NCBI GenBank assembly: GCA_900545835.1
Contig: URBB01000004.1
Location: 1 to 35,970 of the forward strand
DNA length: 35,970 nt
Direction of reading: 5' to 3'
Origin: an uncultured Collinsella sp.
Lineage (GTDB): Bacteria > Actinomycetota > Coriobacteriia > Coriobacteriales > Coriobacteriaceae
Shown: positions 16,020 to 22,702 of the stretch, in pieces
Position numbering within the stretch: the stretch's first letter is position 1
Layout: each line of letters begins with the position of its first letter
The notes under the pieces: generated by a model
What the model was told of the DNA's origin: nothing
The model's database searches: none
What the model saw: only the letters and a program-made list of their open reading frames with translations
Position numbers and translations under genes: made by a program

Positions 16020-16093
16020 GGCCGCTCCTCTCATGGCAGTGCCGGGCGAATGCCCGTACCACCATTGTCTGGGCGGTCAGAGTGCAAAGCGGC

Positions 16094-16122
16094 GCAATCG
16101 CGATCTTGGTTTTCGATGTCAA
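16094..16122 (-). promoter_or_regulatory. Possible Tad operon promoter
   Basis: On the minus strand a perfect -35 TTGACA (16117-16122) is followed after 17 bases by a poor -10, GATTGC (16094-16099). It lies about 75-100 bases before cpaB. A good -35 with a weak -10 and the half-site cluster just upstream would fit activator-dependent expression. No other candidate was found in this gap. Confidence 0.35.
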
Positions 16123-16129
16123 ACCAATC

Positions 16130-16190
16130 GCTGACCAAAAGCTGACCAGCCCGTCAAGCTCGTGGCAAGGTTTTGGTCAGCACGTCAGCA
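16130..16190. promoter_or_regulatory. Cluster of GCTGACC half-sites, candidate operator
   Basis: GCTGACCA occurs at 16130-16137 and 16141-16148, 11 bases apart. The reverse TGGTCAGC occurs at 16174-16181, and a related CGTCAGC at 16183-16189. The outer arms GCTGACCAAAA/TTTTGGTCAGC are perfect over 11 bases. Spacing of 11 and 33 bases puts the sites on one face of the helix. Lying upstream of the Tad promoter, the cluster looks like a regulator binding region; the regulator is unknown. Confidence 0.5.
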
Positions 16191-16218
16191 AACTGCATGT
16201 TTCGAGGCTTTTCCGCAG

Positions 16219-16254
16219 CAAAAAAGCCGTCTCCCGAACAGTTGGGAGACGGCT
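16219..16254 (-). terminator. Intrinsic terminator after rsgA
   Basis: On the minus strand an 11-bp perfect stem (AGCCGTCTCCC/GGGAGACGGCT) with an 8-base loop is followed by a T-run. It is 17 bases past the rsgA stop and separates it from the Tad promoter region. Confidence 0.92.
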
Positions 16255-16271
16255 GTCATAGGAAAAATCAA

Positions 16272-17456
16272 TTACAGATGGACATCGGGATCGAGCATTT
16301 GAGCGCTCCCGCGCATGGATGACGCCAGGTTTTGGAACGTTTCCAGCCGTAGGCTGTCGATCTGCCCGGCGTCCTCGGCCTCGCGAACGGCGCAGCCCGG
16401 CTCATGGGTATGTGTGCAATCGCCAAACCGGCACGCGCGCGATGCCTCGACAATCTCGGGGAAGGCGCGCGCCAGACCCCGCTCGTGACCCACGAGCGGT
16501 AGACTGCGCAGGCCCGGGGCATCGGCGATCACGCCGGCGTCGCCCGGCAGCGCCACCATCACGCGCGCGACGGTAGTGTGACGGCCCTGGTCGTCGCGTT
16601 CGCGCACACCGCCGGTCGCCAACGTATCGTGGCCCAGCAGTGCATTGAGCAGCGTCGACTTACCGGCACCCGACTCGCCCAGAATCATGGCGCAGCTCCC
16701 GGCGGGCACGCAGGCACGGACCTCGTCCAGGCCGCGGCCCTCGGCAGAGGACGTCACGATCACGCGCACGTCCGGACCCACCAGGCGGCGCACGCGGTCC
16801 AGATCGCGCTCGAGCTCCTCGGCATCGCAGCGGTCAGCTTTGGTAAGCACCACCACCGGCTCGGCATCGCAGTCGAGCGCCAACACCAGCGAGCGCGCCA
16901 CGCGGTCGAGCAGCACCTCACCGGCACCGAGCGCCTGCACGATTAGCACGCTATCCACGTTGGAGCAGAGCACCTGGCGCTCTCCACGGGCACGGCCGCG
17001 CCAACGCTCAAAGCTCGTACGGCGCGGCAGAACGCACTCAATCACGCCCATATCGTGCCCGGGAGCGCGGCGCACCGCCACACGGTCGCCCACGGCGGGC
17101 AGCAGCACCTCGTCCTCGCCGCGCGACTTGGCAAACCCCACGGCATGCTCGGCACGAAAGGTATCGTCGGCCGTCGCCACCAGCGGAAACCCGCGATCTA
17201 AGCGCACCACGGCGCCAAGCTGCATCTGCTCGGGCTCCTCAGCATGTGCGCAAAAGTCGTCAAATGCCGCCCGCTGAGCCCCATCGACCGGCAGGTCATC
17301 AAACGCCGGGACATCCTGCAGCGCGTCAAGTCCCGGCACGCTTGCCAGCAACTCCTCGGCAGACGCGGGAGCCTCGGTCGCAAGCTTCCGACGACGATCG
17401 CGCTTAGCCCGCGCCCCCGTCGTCTTTTTCTTCGCCTTAGCCTTAGCCTTGCCCAC
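16272..17456 (-). CDS. rsgA: Ribosome small subunit-dependent GTPase A
   Basis: 394 aa from the GTG at 17454-17456, chosen for GGGAGG five bases upstream; the in-frame extension to 17543 runs through a terminator hairpin. RsgA checks 30S maturation. The GTPase motifs are circularly permuted as the family demands: TKAD (G4, residues 205-208), then GESGAGKST (G1, 260-268), then DAPG (G3, 312-315). The C-terminal zinc finger keeps C-x4-C-x-H-x5-C (342, 347, 349, 355). An OB-fold (LGAVVRLDRGFPLVA) precedes the GTPase. The first 75-80 residues, a Lys-rich start and an acidic stretch, extend beyond the usual family length and are probably disordered. Confidence 0.94.
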   Translation of the reverse strand: MGKAKAKAKKKTTGARAKRDRRRKLATEAPASAEELLASVPGLDALQDVPAFDDLPVDGAQRAAFDDFCAHAEEPEQMQLGAVVRLDRGFPLVATADDTFRAEHAVGFAKSRGEDEVLLPAVGDRVAVRRAPGHDMGVIECVLPRRTSFERWRGRARGERQVLCSNVDSVLIVQALGAGEVLLDRVARSLVLALDCDAEPVVVLTKADRCDAEELERDLDRVRRLVGPDVRVIVTSSAEGRGLDEVRACVPAGSCAMILGESGAGKSTLLNALLGHDTLATGGVRERDDQGRHTTVARVMVALPGDAGVIADAPGLRSLPLVGHERGLARAFPEIVEASRACRFGDCTHTHEPGCAVREAEDAGQIDSLRLETFQNLASSMRGSAQMLDPDVHL

Positions 17457-17504
17457 AAGCGCCTCCCAGCACCACAAATCACAACTGAGCAGGTATTTTA
17501 CCCA

Positions 17505-17541
17505 CAAAAAAGAGTCGGTCGAGCAATTGCTCGACCGACTC
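17505..17541 (-). terminator. Terminator with 30-bp perfect palindrome
   Basis: Positions 17512-17541 are a perfect palindrome with 15-base arms. On the minus strand it is followed at once by a T7 run. It would end transcription coming from the P-type ATPase, about 160 bases after its stop. It lies some 55 bases before rsgA, which then needs its own start signal; a -10-like TAAAAT follows the T-run. Confidence 0.85.
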
Positions 17542-17583
17542 ACACACTTTCCCTCAGCTTATGGTCCCGAGAGGTTATCCGAA

Positions 17584-17674
17584 GGCCCGACCGCCGGGAG
17601 GGATTTCTTCTGAGCGATCCCGCAGCGCGAAGCGCGAGGACCAGCGAAGAAGAAACCCCGCAGGCGGTCGGGCC
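17584..17674. repeat. 91-nt nested hairpin element
   Basis: The outer arms at 17584-17595 and 17663-17674 match perfectly over 12 bp. Inner arms at 17600-17611 and 17648-17659 pair over 12 bp with one G-U on the minus-strand RNA. A further GC-rich stem with a TTC-containing tip sits in the centre. There is no T-run after it on the minus strand, so it is not a simple terminator. It lies between the ATPase stop and the terminator and would be the 3' UTR of the ATPase mRNA. It could be a dispersed palindromic repeat, an mRNA stabiliser or a small RNA. Confidence 0.65.
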
Positions 17675-17697
17675 GGTGGGAAGGATGGCCTTTCGAC

Positions 17698-20379
17698 CTA
17701 CTCTTTCTCGACCGCGCGCATGATCGCCTTGTAGATCTCCATCAGCGGGATGATCAGGAAGGCCAGGCCCAGCGCGGCAAGAACGCCCTTGAGCTCAAGC
17801 GTCACAGGGCCAAAGAACATCTCGGCAAGCGTCGGCTGTACGGTCACGATCACCGTCAGCACCAGCGCCAGCGCAGCGGAAGCCCACAGCCACTTGTTCT
17901 GCTTCTTCATGGTGAACAGCGACGCACGACGGCTGCGCATATTGAAGCAGTGGAAAATCTCGACCATGTTGAGCGTGATGAACGCCATCATCACGCCTTC
18001 CTCGTCGGCATTGCCGGCGATCATATCAGCGATGTGAATGTAGCCCATGTCAAAGTACACGCCCACAAAGAAGCTCGCCAGCACCAGCACGGTGATGATC
18101 AGACCCTGGACCACGCAGTCCAGACCCATATGTCCGGCGAAGACACCGTCCTTAGCGTTGCGCGGCTTGCGCTTCATAATGTCGCCCTCGGCGTCCTCCA
18201 TGCCCAGCGCGAGCGCGGGGAAACAGTCGGTAACCAGGTTCACCCACAGCAGCTGCACCGGCTGGAAGATGGTAAAGCCGATGAGCGTGGCGATAAACAC
18301 CGAGAAGACCTCGGCAAGGTTTGCCGAAAGCAGGAACTGGATGACCTTGCGGATGTTGTCGTAGATGCGACGGCCCTCTTCGCAGGCACCGATGATGGTG
18401 GCGAAGTTGTCATCGGCAAGCACCATGTCGGCGACGTTCTTGGTGACGTCGGTACCGGTGATGCCCATGCCAACGCCGATGTCGGCGCGCTTGATGGACG
18501 GGGCGTCGTTGACGCCGTCGCCCGTCATGGCCACGATCTGGTCGCGCGACTTCCAAGCCTCGACGATGCGGGTCTTGTGCTCGGGCTGAACGCGGGCGTA
18601 CACGCCGTAGTCCTCGATGTGCGCGTCGAGTTCCTCGTCGCTCATGCGGTCGAGGTCGGCGCCCGTGATGGCCTGGCTGCGATCGGTGACGATACCCAGC
18701 TGCTTGGCGATGGCCACGGCGGTGTCGATGTGGTCGCCCGTAATCATGACGGTGCGGATACCGGCATCGTGGGCCTCGCGGATGGCGTCGGCGACCTCGG
18801 GGCGGACCGGGTCAATCATGCCGGACAGGCCGCAGAAGACCAGGTCGTGCTCGAGCGCAGCGGGGCTGCAGTCGGCCGGGACCTCGGTGTAGGTGCGGCT
18901 TGCCAGCGCCAGCACGCGCAGGGCCTCGTCGGCCATGGCCTTGTTGGCGGCCACGAGCTCGGCGCGACGCTCCTCGGTCAGCGGAACGACCTTGTCGCCC
19001 TCGTAGATATGGGTGCACAGGCCGATCACCACGTCGGGCGCGCCCTTGGTGTACTGCTCATACTCGCCGTCCAGGGTCTCGACGACCACGGACATCATCT
19101 TGCGGCCCGAGTCAAACGGGGCCTCGCCCACGCGCGGATGCTCGGCAGTCAGGCCAGTGAGCCCCGCCTTGCCGGCATCGTTGACGAGCGCACACTCGGT
19201 CGGCTCACCCACGGCCTCGCCCAGCTCCTCGTCCCACTGGGCGTCGGAGCACAGAGCCATGCCGGCCAGGAACTTCTCCTTAGGCGCAGCGAGCTCGTGC
19301 TTGACGACGGTCATCTTGTTCTGGGTGAGGGTACCGGTCTTGTCGGAGCAGATGGTCTGCGTGCAGCCAAGGGTCTCGACGGCAGAGAGCTTGCGGATAA
19401 TCGCCTGACGCTTGGCCATCTTGGTCACGCCGAGCGACAGCACGATGGTCACGACGGCAACCAGGCCCTCGGGGATGGCGGCGACGGCAAGCGAGACAGC
19501 GACCATAAAGGTGTCGAGCAGCGCGGTCGGATCGGTGAGAACGTTGCCCACGCCGTGGCGGATGATGTCGACGCCAAAGATGACGACGCAGATGACGATA
19601 ACCATGATGGTAAGGATGCGGCTGAGCTCGGCGAGCTTCACCTGCAGCGGCGTGAGCTCTTCCTTGGCCTCGGCCAGGGCGCCGGCGATCTTGCCCATCT
19701 CGGTGTTCATACCGGTGCCGACCACGACGGCGCGACCGCGGCCGTATACCACGGTGGAACCCATGTAGCACATGTTCTTGCGGTCGCCGAGCGGCACGTC
19801 GTCGGTGCCGGCGGCGAGCTCAATGACGTTGGCATGCTTCTCGACGGGCACGGACTCGCCGGTAAGGGCGGCCTCCTCGATCTTCATCGTGGCGCTCTCG
19901 AGCACACGGCAGTCGGCCGGGACGGAGTCGCCCGCCTCGAGCATGATCACATCGCCGGGCACGAGCTCGGCGCTCGGCAGGTGCACGAGCTTGCCGTCGC
20001 GCAGCACCTTGGACTGCGCCGCGCTCATCTCCTGCAGGGCCTCGAGGGCCTCTTCGCTCTTGGCTTCCTGGACCACGCCCAGTACCGAGTTGACGATAAC
20101 GACGAACATGATGATGGCGACGTCGGCAAAGTCGGGCTCGCCCTTGACCATACCCGTGAGCGCGCTGATGACGGCGGCAACGATCAACATGATGACCATG
20201 GGGTCGGCCATCTGCTCAAAGAAACGCTTCCACAGCGGCGTTTTCTCGGCTTCCTCGAGCTTGTTAGGGCCTGTCTTGGCGAGGCGCGACGACGCCTCGT
20301 CGTTGCTCAGGCCGAGGTTCTCATCGACGCCCTGGTCGCTGAGCACCTCCGCCGCGGCGGACAGGTATTCCTTTTGCAT
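17698..20379 (-). CDS. Calcium-type cation-translocating P-type ATPase
   Basis: 893 aa. A P2-type ATPase of the plasma membrane that exports cations, most likely Ca2+. In order: N-terminal cation ATPase domain, the actuator TGES (173-176), M4 IPEGL (302-306), the phosphorylation site CSDKTGTLT (Asp346), the hinge TGDGVNDAP, and the C-terminal membrane domain. Residues that bind Ca2+ in SERCA are kept: Glu in M4, Asn and Glu in M5 (SANLAEVF), and Asn, Thr and Asp in M6 (WVNLVTD). M4 reads PEGLVAVVT, so the last Pro of PEGLP is Val. The ATG is preceded by GGAGGGG, but the leader can fold over this site. It appears monocistronic. Confidence 0.93.
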   Translation of the reverse strand: MQKEYLSAAAEVLSDQGVDENLGLSNDEASSRLAKTGPNKLEEAEKTPLWKRFFEQMADPMVIMLIVAAVISALTGMVKGEPDFADVAIIMFVVIVNSVLGVVQEAKSEEALEALQEMSAAQSKVLRDGKLVHLPSAELVPGDVIMLEAGDSVPADCRVLESATMKIEEAALTGESVPVEKHANVIELAAGTDDVPLGDRKNMCYMGSTVVYGRGRAVVVGTGMNTEMGKIAGALAEAKEELTPLQVKLAELSRILTIMVIVICVVIFGVDIIRHGVGNVLTDPTALLDTFMVAVSLAVAAIPEGLVAVVTIVLSLGVTKMAKRQAIIRKLSAVETLGCTQTICSDKTGTLTQNKMTVVKHELAAPKEKFLAGMALCSDAQWDEELGEAVGEPTECALVNDAGKAGLTGLTAEHPRVGEAPFDSGRKMMSVVVETLDGEYEQYTKGAPDVVIGLCTHIYEGDKVVPLTEERRAELVAANKAMADEALRVLALASRTYTEVPADCSPAALEHDLVFCGLSGMIDPVRPEVADAIREAHDAGIRTVMITGDHIDTAVAIAKQLGIVTDRSQAITGADLDRMSDEELDAHIEDYGVYARVQPEHKTRIVEAWKSRDQIVAMTGDGVNDAPSIKRADIGVGMGITGTDVTKNVADMVLADDNFATIIGACEEGRRIYDNIRKVIQFLLSANLAEVFSVFIATLIGFTIFQPVQLLWVNLVTDCFPALALGMEDAEGDIMKRKPRNAKDGVFAGHMGLDCVVQGLIITVLVLASFFVGVYFDMGYIHIADMIAGNADEEGVMMAFITLNMVEIFHCFNMRSRRASLFTMKKQNKWLWASAALALVLTVIVTVQPTLAEMFFGPVTLELKGVLAALGLAFLIIPLMEIYKAIMRAVEKE

Positions 20380-20391
20380 ATAGAGTCCCCT

Positions 20392-20496
20392 CCTGGGATT
20401 CGGGCCACTCAGCAGATTGATGCCCGATCATAATTCCCAGGAGAAGGGCAAGGGCTCATCAAGGCTGCCGTGCTGAGCGGCAGTTGATAGTGGAGC
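20392..20496 (-). promoter_or_regulatory. Structured 5' leader of the P-type ATPase
   Basis: Two hairpins are visible on the minus-strand RNA. The first (20454-20496) has GCTC/GAGC, ATCAA/TTGAT and CTGCCG/CGGCAG nested around a 7-base loop. The second has CCTGGGA (20435-20441) pairing with TCCCAGG (20392-20398) and an inner TCGGGC/GCCCGA. The 3' arm of the second runs into the AGGAGGGG ribosome binding site, so folding would hide part of it. I could not match it to yybP-ykoY or another known riboswitch. It is a candidate cation-sensing or temperature-sensing leader. Confidence 0.5.
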
Positions 20497-20820
20497 TATG
20501 GTACCCCAAAGCAGCGCGTCTAGCCAAAACATTCCAATTGGAAACACGGCTCGAGTGCAACGATGCAGACCGTGTGATGCTCAATATTGATAAAACGTTT
20601 TTTCTTCGGCACATCGTCAAACTGAAATATCGCCCAGATAGCAGCGGTCAGAACGGTTGGTAAAGTTTTTGCATATACCGTTTTTCCGCAAAAAATGAAC
20701 TTCTAATTCGGCATACGGTCGATTTTTTGGGGTATTCGGTCGCCATTTCGTTATAATCATCTCAGTTTTATTTCTTATGGTTTATCTATCAGCGCAAGAC
20801 GATGTCAGATGGAGGTCTGA
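20497..20820. other. Divergent intergenic region, ATPase and pyk
   Basis: No gene is seen. The stretch is AT-rich compared with its neighbours. It holds a perfect 12-base palindrome TTCCAATTGGAA (20532-20543) near the ATPase leader, an inverted repeat TTTTTGC/GCAAAAA (20666-20672 and 20689-20695), and two CGGTCG copies about 22 bases apart (20716-20721, 20737-20742) just upstream of the pyk -10. These are candidate regulator sites for either direction. Confidence 0.45.
20752..20757 (+). promoter_or_regulatory. -10 element of the pyk promoter
   Basis: A perfect TATAAT lies about 64 bases before the pyk start. No good -35 is found at 16-18 bases; the region there is T/G-rich (TTTTTTGGGG). Activation or an AT-rich upstream element may compensate. 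Confidence 0.6.
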
Positions 20821-22281
20821 ATGTACAAGCGCACCAAGATTGTATGCACCATGGGTCCCGCCTGCGATAGCGACGAGACCATCCGCGAGATGATCAAGGC
20901 GGGCATGAACGTCGCCCGTTTTAACTTCTCGCACGGATCCTACGACGAGCACCACGGTCGCATCGAGCGCGTCCGTCGTATTTCCAAGGAGCTCGGTCTG
21001 CCCGTCGGCATCCTGCTCGACACCAAGGGCCCCGAGGTCCGCACCGGCCTTCTGGTCGATGGCAAGAAGGTTGCCGTCAAGACCGGCGATAAGATCGTCG
21101 TCACCGCTCAGCCCACGTCCGAGGATTTCCACGGCACCGCTGAGCACATCTCCCTCGACTACCTGGCTCTGCCCTCCGAGGTCGAGAAGGGCTCCCTTAT
21201 CCTGATCGACGACGGCCTGGTTGCCCTCGAGGTCGAGTCCGTCGACGGTCAGGACATGACCTGCGTCGTCAAGAACGACGGCCTGATCGGCGAGCGCAAG
21301 GGCGTCAACATGCCCAACGTCAACATCTCGTTGCCCGCCATCACCGAGCGCGATCGTCAGGACATCCTCTTTGGCCTGACCGAGAACATCGACTACATCG
21401 CCGCTTCCTTCATCCGTGACGGCGAGTCCGTCCGCGGCATCCGCGAGCTTTGCCGCGAGAACGGTGGCGAGCACGTGACGATCTTCCCGAAGATCGAGTG
21501 CGCCCTGGGCGTTGAGAACTTCGACGAGATCCTCGAGGCTTCCGACGGCATCATGGTCGCCCGTGGCGACCTGGGCATCGAGATCAAGCCCGAGCTCGTT
21601 CCGCACATCCAGAAGGAGATCATCGCCAAGTGCAACGCGGCCTACAAGCCCGTTATCACCGCTACGCAGATGCTCGACTCCATGCAGCAGAACCCGCGCC
21701 CGACGCGCGCCGAGGTTGCCGACGTTGCTAACGCCATTTACGACGGCACCGACGCCGTTATGCTGTCCGGCGAGTCCGCTGCCGGTAAGTACCCGGTCGA
21801 GGCCGTCAAGATGCAGGCCAGCATTGCTCTCGAGACCGAGAAGTACCTCCCGGCTCACGCTCCGCTCGAGGTTCCGGCCGATGCTCACGGCACCCGCGTC
21901 GTCAACAACGTTGTGGGTATGTCCGCTGTGAACATGGCTACCACCGTTGGCGCCAAGTGCATCACCGTGCCGACGACCACCGGTCGTACCGCTCGCCTGA
22001 TCTCGCACTTCCGTCCCAACATGCCGATCTGCGCGTTCTCCCGCCACGAGTGGGCCGTCCAGCAAATGATTATGTACTGGGGCGTTATCCCGCACCAGGC
22101 CGAGATTACCCAGGGCACCGTCAACGGCACGATCGTCAAGGCGATCGAGACCGCTAAGGAGCTCGGCTACGTCGAGGCCGGCGATCTGACCGTCGCCACC
22201 GCCGGCGATCCCCGCATGAGCGTCCAGCTCGAGGACAAGGTCTCCTCGACCAACGTCGCTTACGTCGCTCAGGTGCGCTAA
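20821..22281 (+). CDS. pyk: Pyruvate kinase
   Basis: 486 aa. It makes ATP and pyruvate from phosphoenolpyruvate and ADP in the last step of glycolysis. Visible are the N-terminal TKIVCTMGPACDS, NVARFNFSHG, the B-domain entry DTKGPEVRTG, the active-site stretch FPKIECALGVENFDEIL, the Mg/K-binding MVARGDLGIEI, TATQMLDSM and TRAEVADVANAIYDGTDAVMLSGE. The C-terminal allosteric domain is complete and there is no PEP-utiliser extension, so it is the short form. GGAGG precedes the ATG. Codon use is strongly biased to C-ending and GAG/AAG codons with a few fixed T-ending ones, as in highly expressed genes, unlike the minus-strand neighbours. Confidence 0.97.
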   Translation: MYKRTKIVCTMGPACDSDETIREMIKAGMNVARFNFSHGSYDEHHGRIERVRRISKELGLPVGILLDTKGPEVRTGLLVDGKKVAVKTGDKIVVTAQPTSEDFHGTAEHISLDYLALPSEVEKGSLILIDDGLVALEVESVDGQDMTCVVKNDGLIGERKGVNMPNVNISLPAITERDRQDILFGLTENIDYIAASFIRDGESVRGIRELCRENGGEHVTIFPKIECALGVENFDEILEASDGIMVARGDLGIEIKPELVPHIQKEIIAKCNAAYKPVITATQMLDSMQQNPRPTRAEVADVANAIYDGTDAVMLSGESAAGKYPVEAVKMQASIALETEKYLPAHAPLEVPADAHGTRVVNNVVGMSAVNMATTVGAKCITVPTTTGRTARLISHFRPNMPICAFSRHEWAVQQMIMYWGVIPHQAEITQGTVNGTIVKAIETAKELGYVEAGDLTVATAGDPRMSVQLEDKVSSTNVAYVAQVR

Positions 22282-22309
22282 ATCGCACTTGCAAGCACAC
22301 TTGCATTGC

Positions 22310-22347
22310 AAAGGGCCCGGAAGGCAAAGCCTTCCGGGCCCTTTTTC
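22310..22347 (+). terminator. Intrinsic terminator after pyk
   Basis: A perfect 15-bp stem (22311-22325 with 22329-22343) with an AAA loop runs into T5. It lies 30 bases after the pyk stop. Confidence 0.95.
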
Positions 22348-22526
22348 TGTGCGCCGATGCCTACCGCACGGCATGACACGCACCCATTTCTTTACCAAAA
22401 GCGCGAAATCCGCCCTCCGAGGCCCAAAAAATAAAGCCCCAAGCGCTAAAAGTGTTCGCCCGGTAGCAAACCCACACCTTAACCGACGCTGCTAAATCGT
22501 TTTAGCAAGAGTCAGATCGACCGCGT
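22348..22526. other. Intergenic stretch downstream of pyk
   Basis: No gene is seen. A small inverted repeat TGCTAAA-N4-TTTAGCA lies at 22490-22507. Base composition shifts towards AT here and stays so through the following element, suggesting an inserted segment. Confidence 0.4.
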
Positions 22527-22656
22527 TTTCGGAAGTGCGGGGAAAAATTGCTTACCTCCGAACACAAGCCCTTTTATTTCAACAAAACCCCTGATAAAGT
22601 TGGCTCAAATACCGCTTGTGCTTTGCCTGTTTGTCTTTTTCCCCGCACTTCCGAAA
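22527..22656. repeat. 130-bp element with 21-bp inverted ends
   Basis: The ends at 22527-22547 and 22636-22656 are perfect 21-base inverted repeats (TTTCGGAAGTGCGGGGAAAAA and its complement). Inside them a second pair CACAAGC/GCTTGTG (22563-22569, 22614-22620) is nested. The unique core is AT-rich. No transposase or clear target duplication is seen. It is either a MITE-like element or a large hairpin in the leader of the next gene. Confidence 0.6.
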
Positions 22657-22702
22657 CCGATAGCCTTTCTAGCCCAAACAACGCTCGAACGATCGGATTG
22701 CC

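Noticed and set aside
17457..17543. N-terminal extension of rsgA
   Set aside because: It would translate across the 30-bp palindrome terminator; the GTG at 17456 has GGGAGG upstream.
17950..20433. 827-codon open frame opposite the P-type ATPase
   Set aside because: His/Asp/Gly-rich shadow of the ATPase codons with no domain or initiation signal.
20380..20510. yybP-ykoY manganese riboswitch in the ATPase leader
   Set aside because: The leader is structured, but I could not find the conserved loop sequences of that class.
20782..22398. 538-codon frame opposite pyk
   Set aside because: It runs through the pyk terminator and promoter, and pyk is a full pyruvate kinase.
22348..22702. CRISPR-like repeat or transposase remnant upstream of the DUF559-like gene
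   Set aside because: Only one inverted-repeat pair is present, with no direct repeat array and no transposase fragment in any frame.
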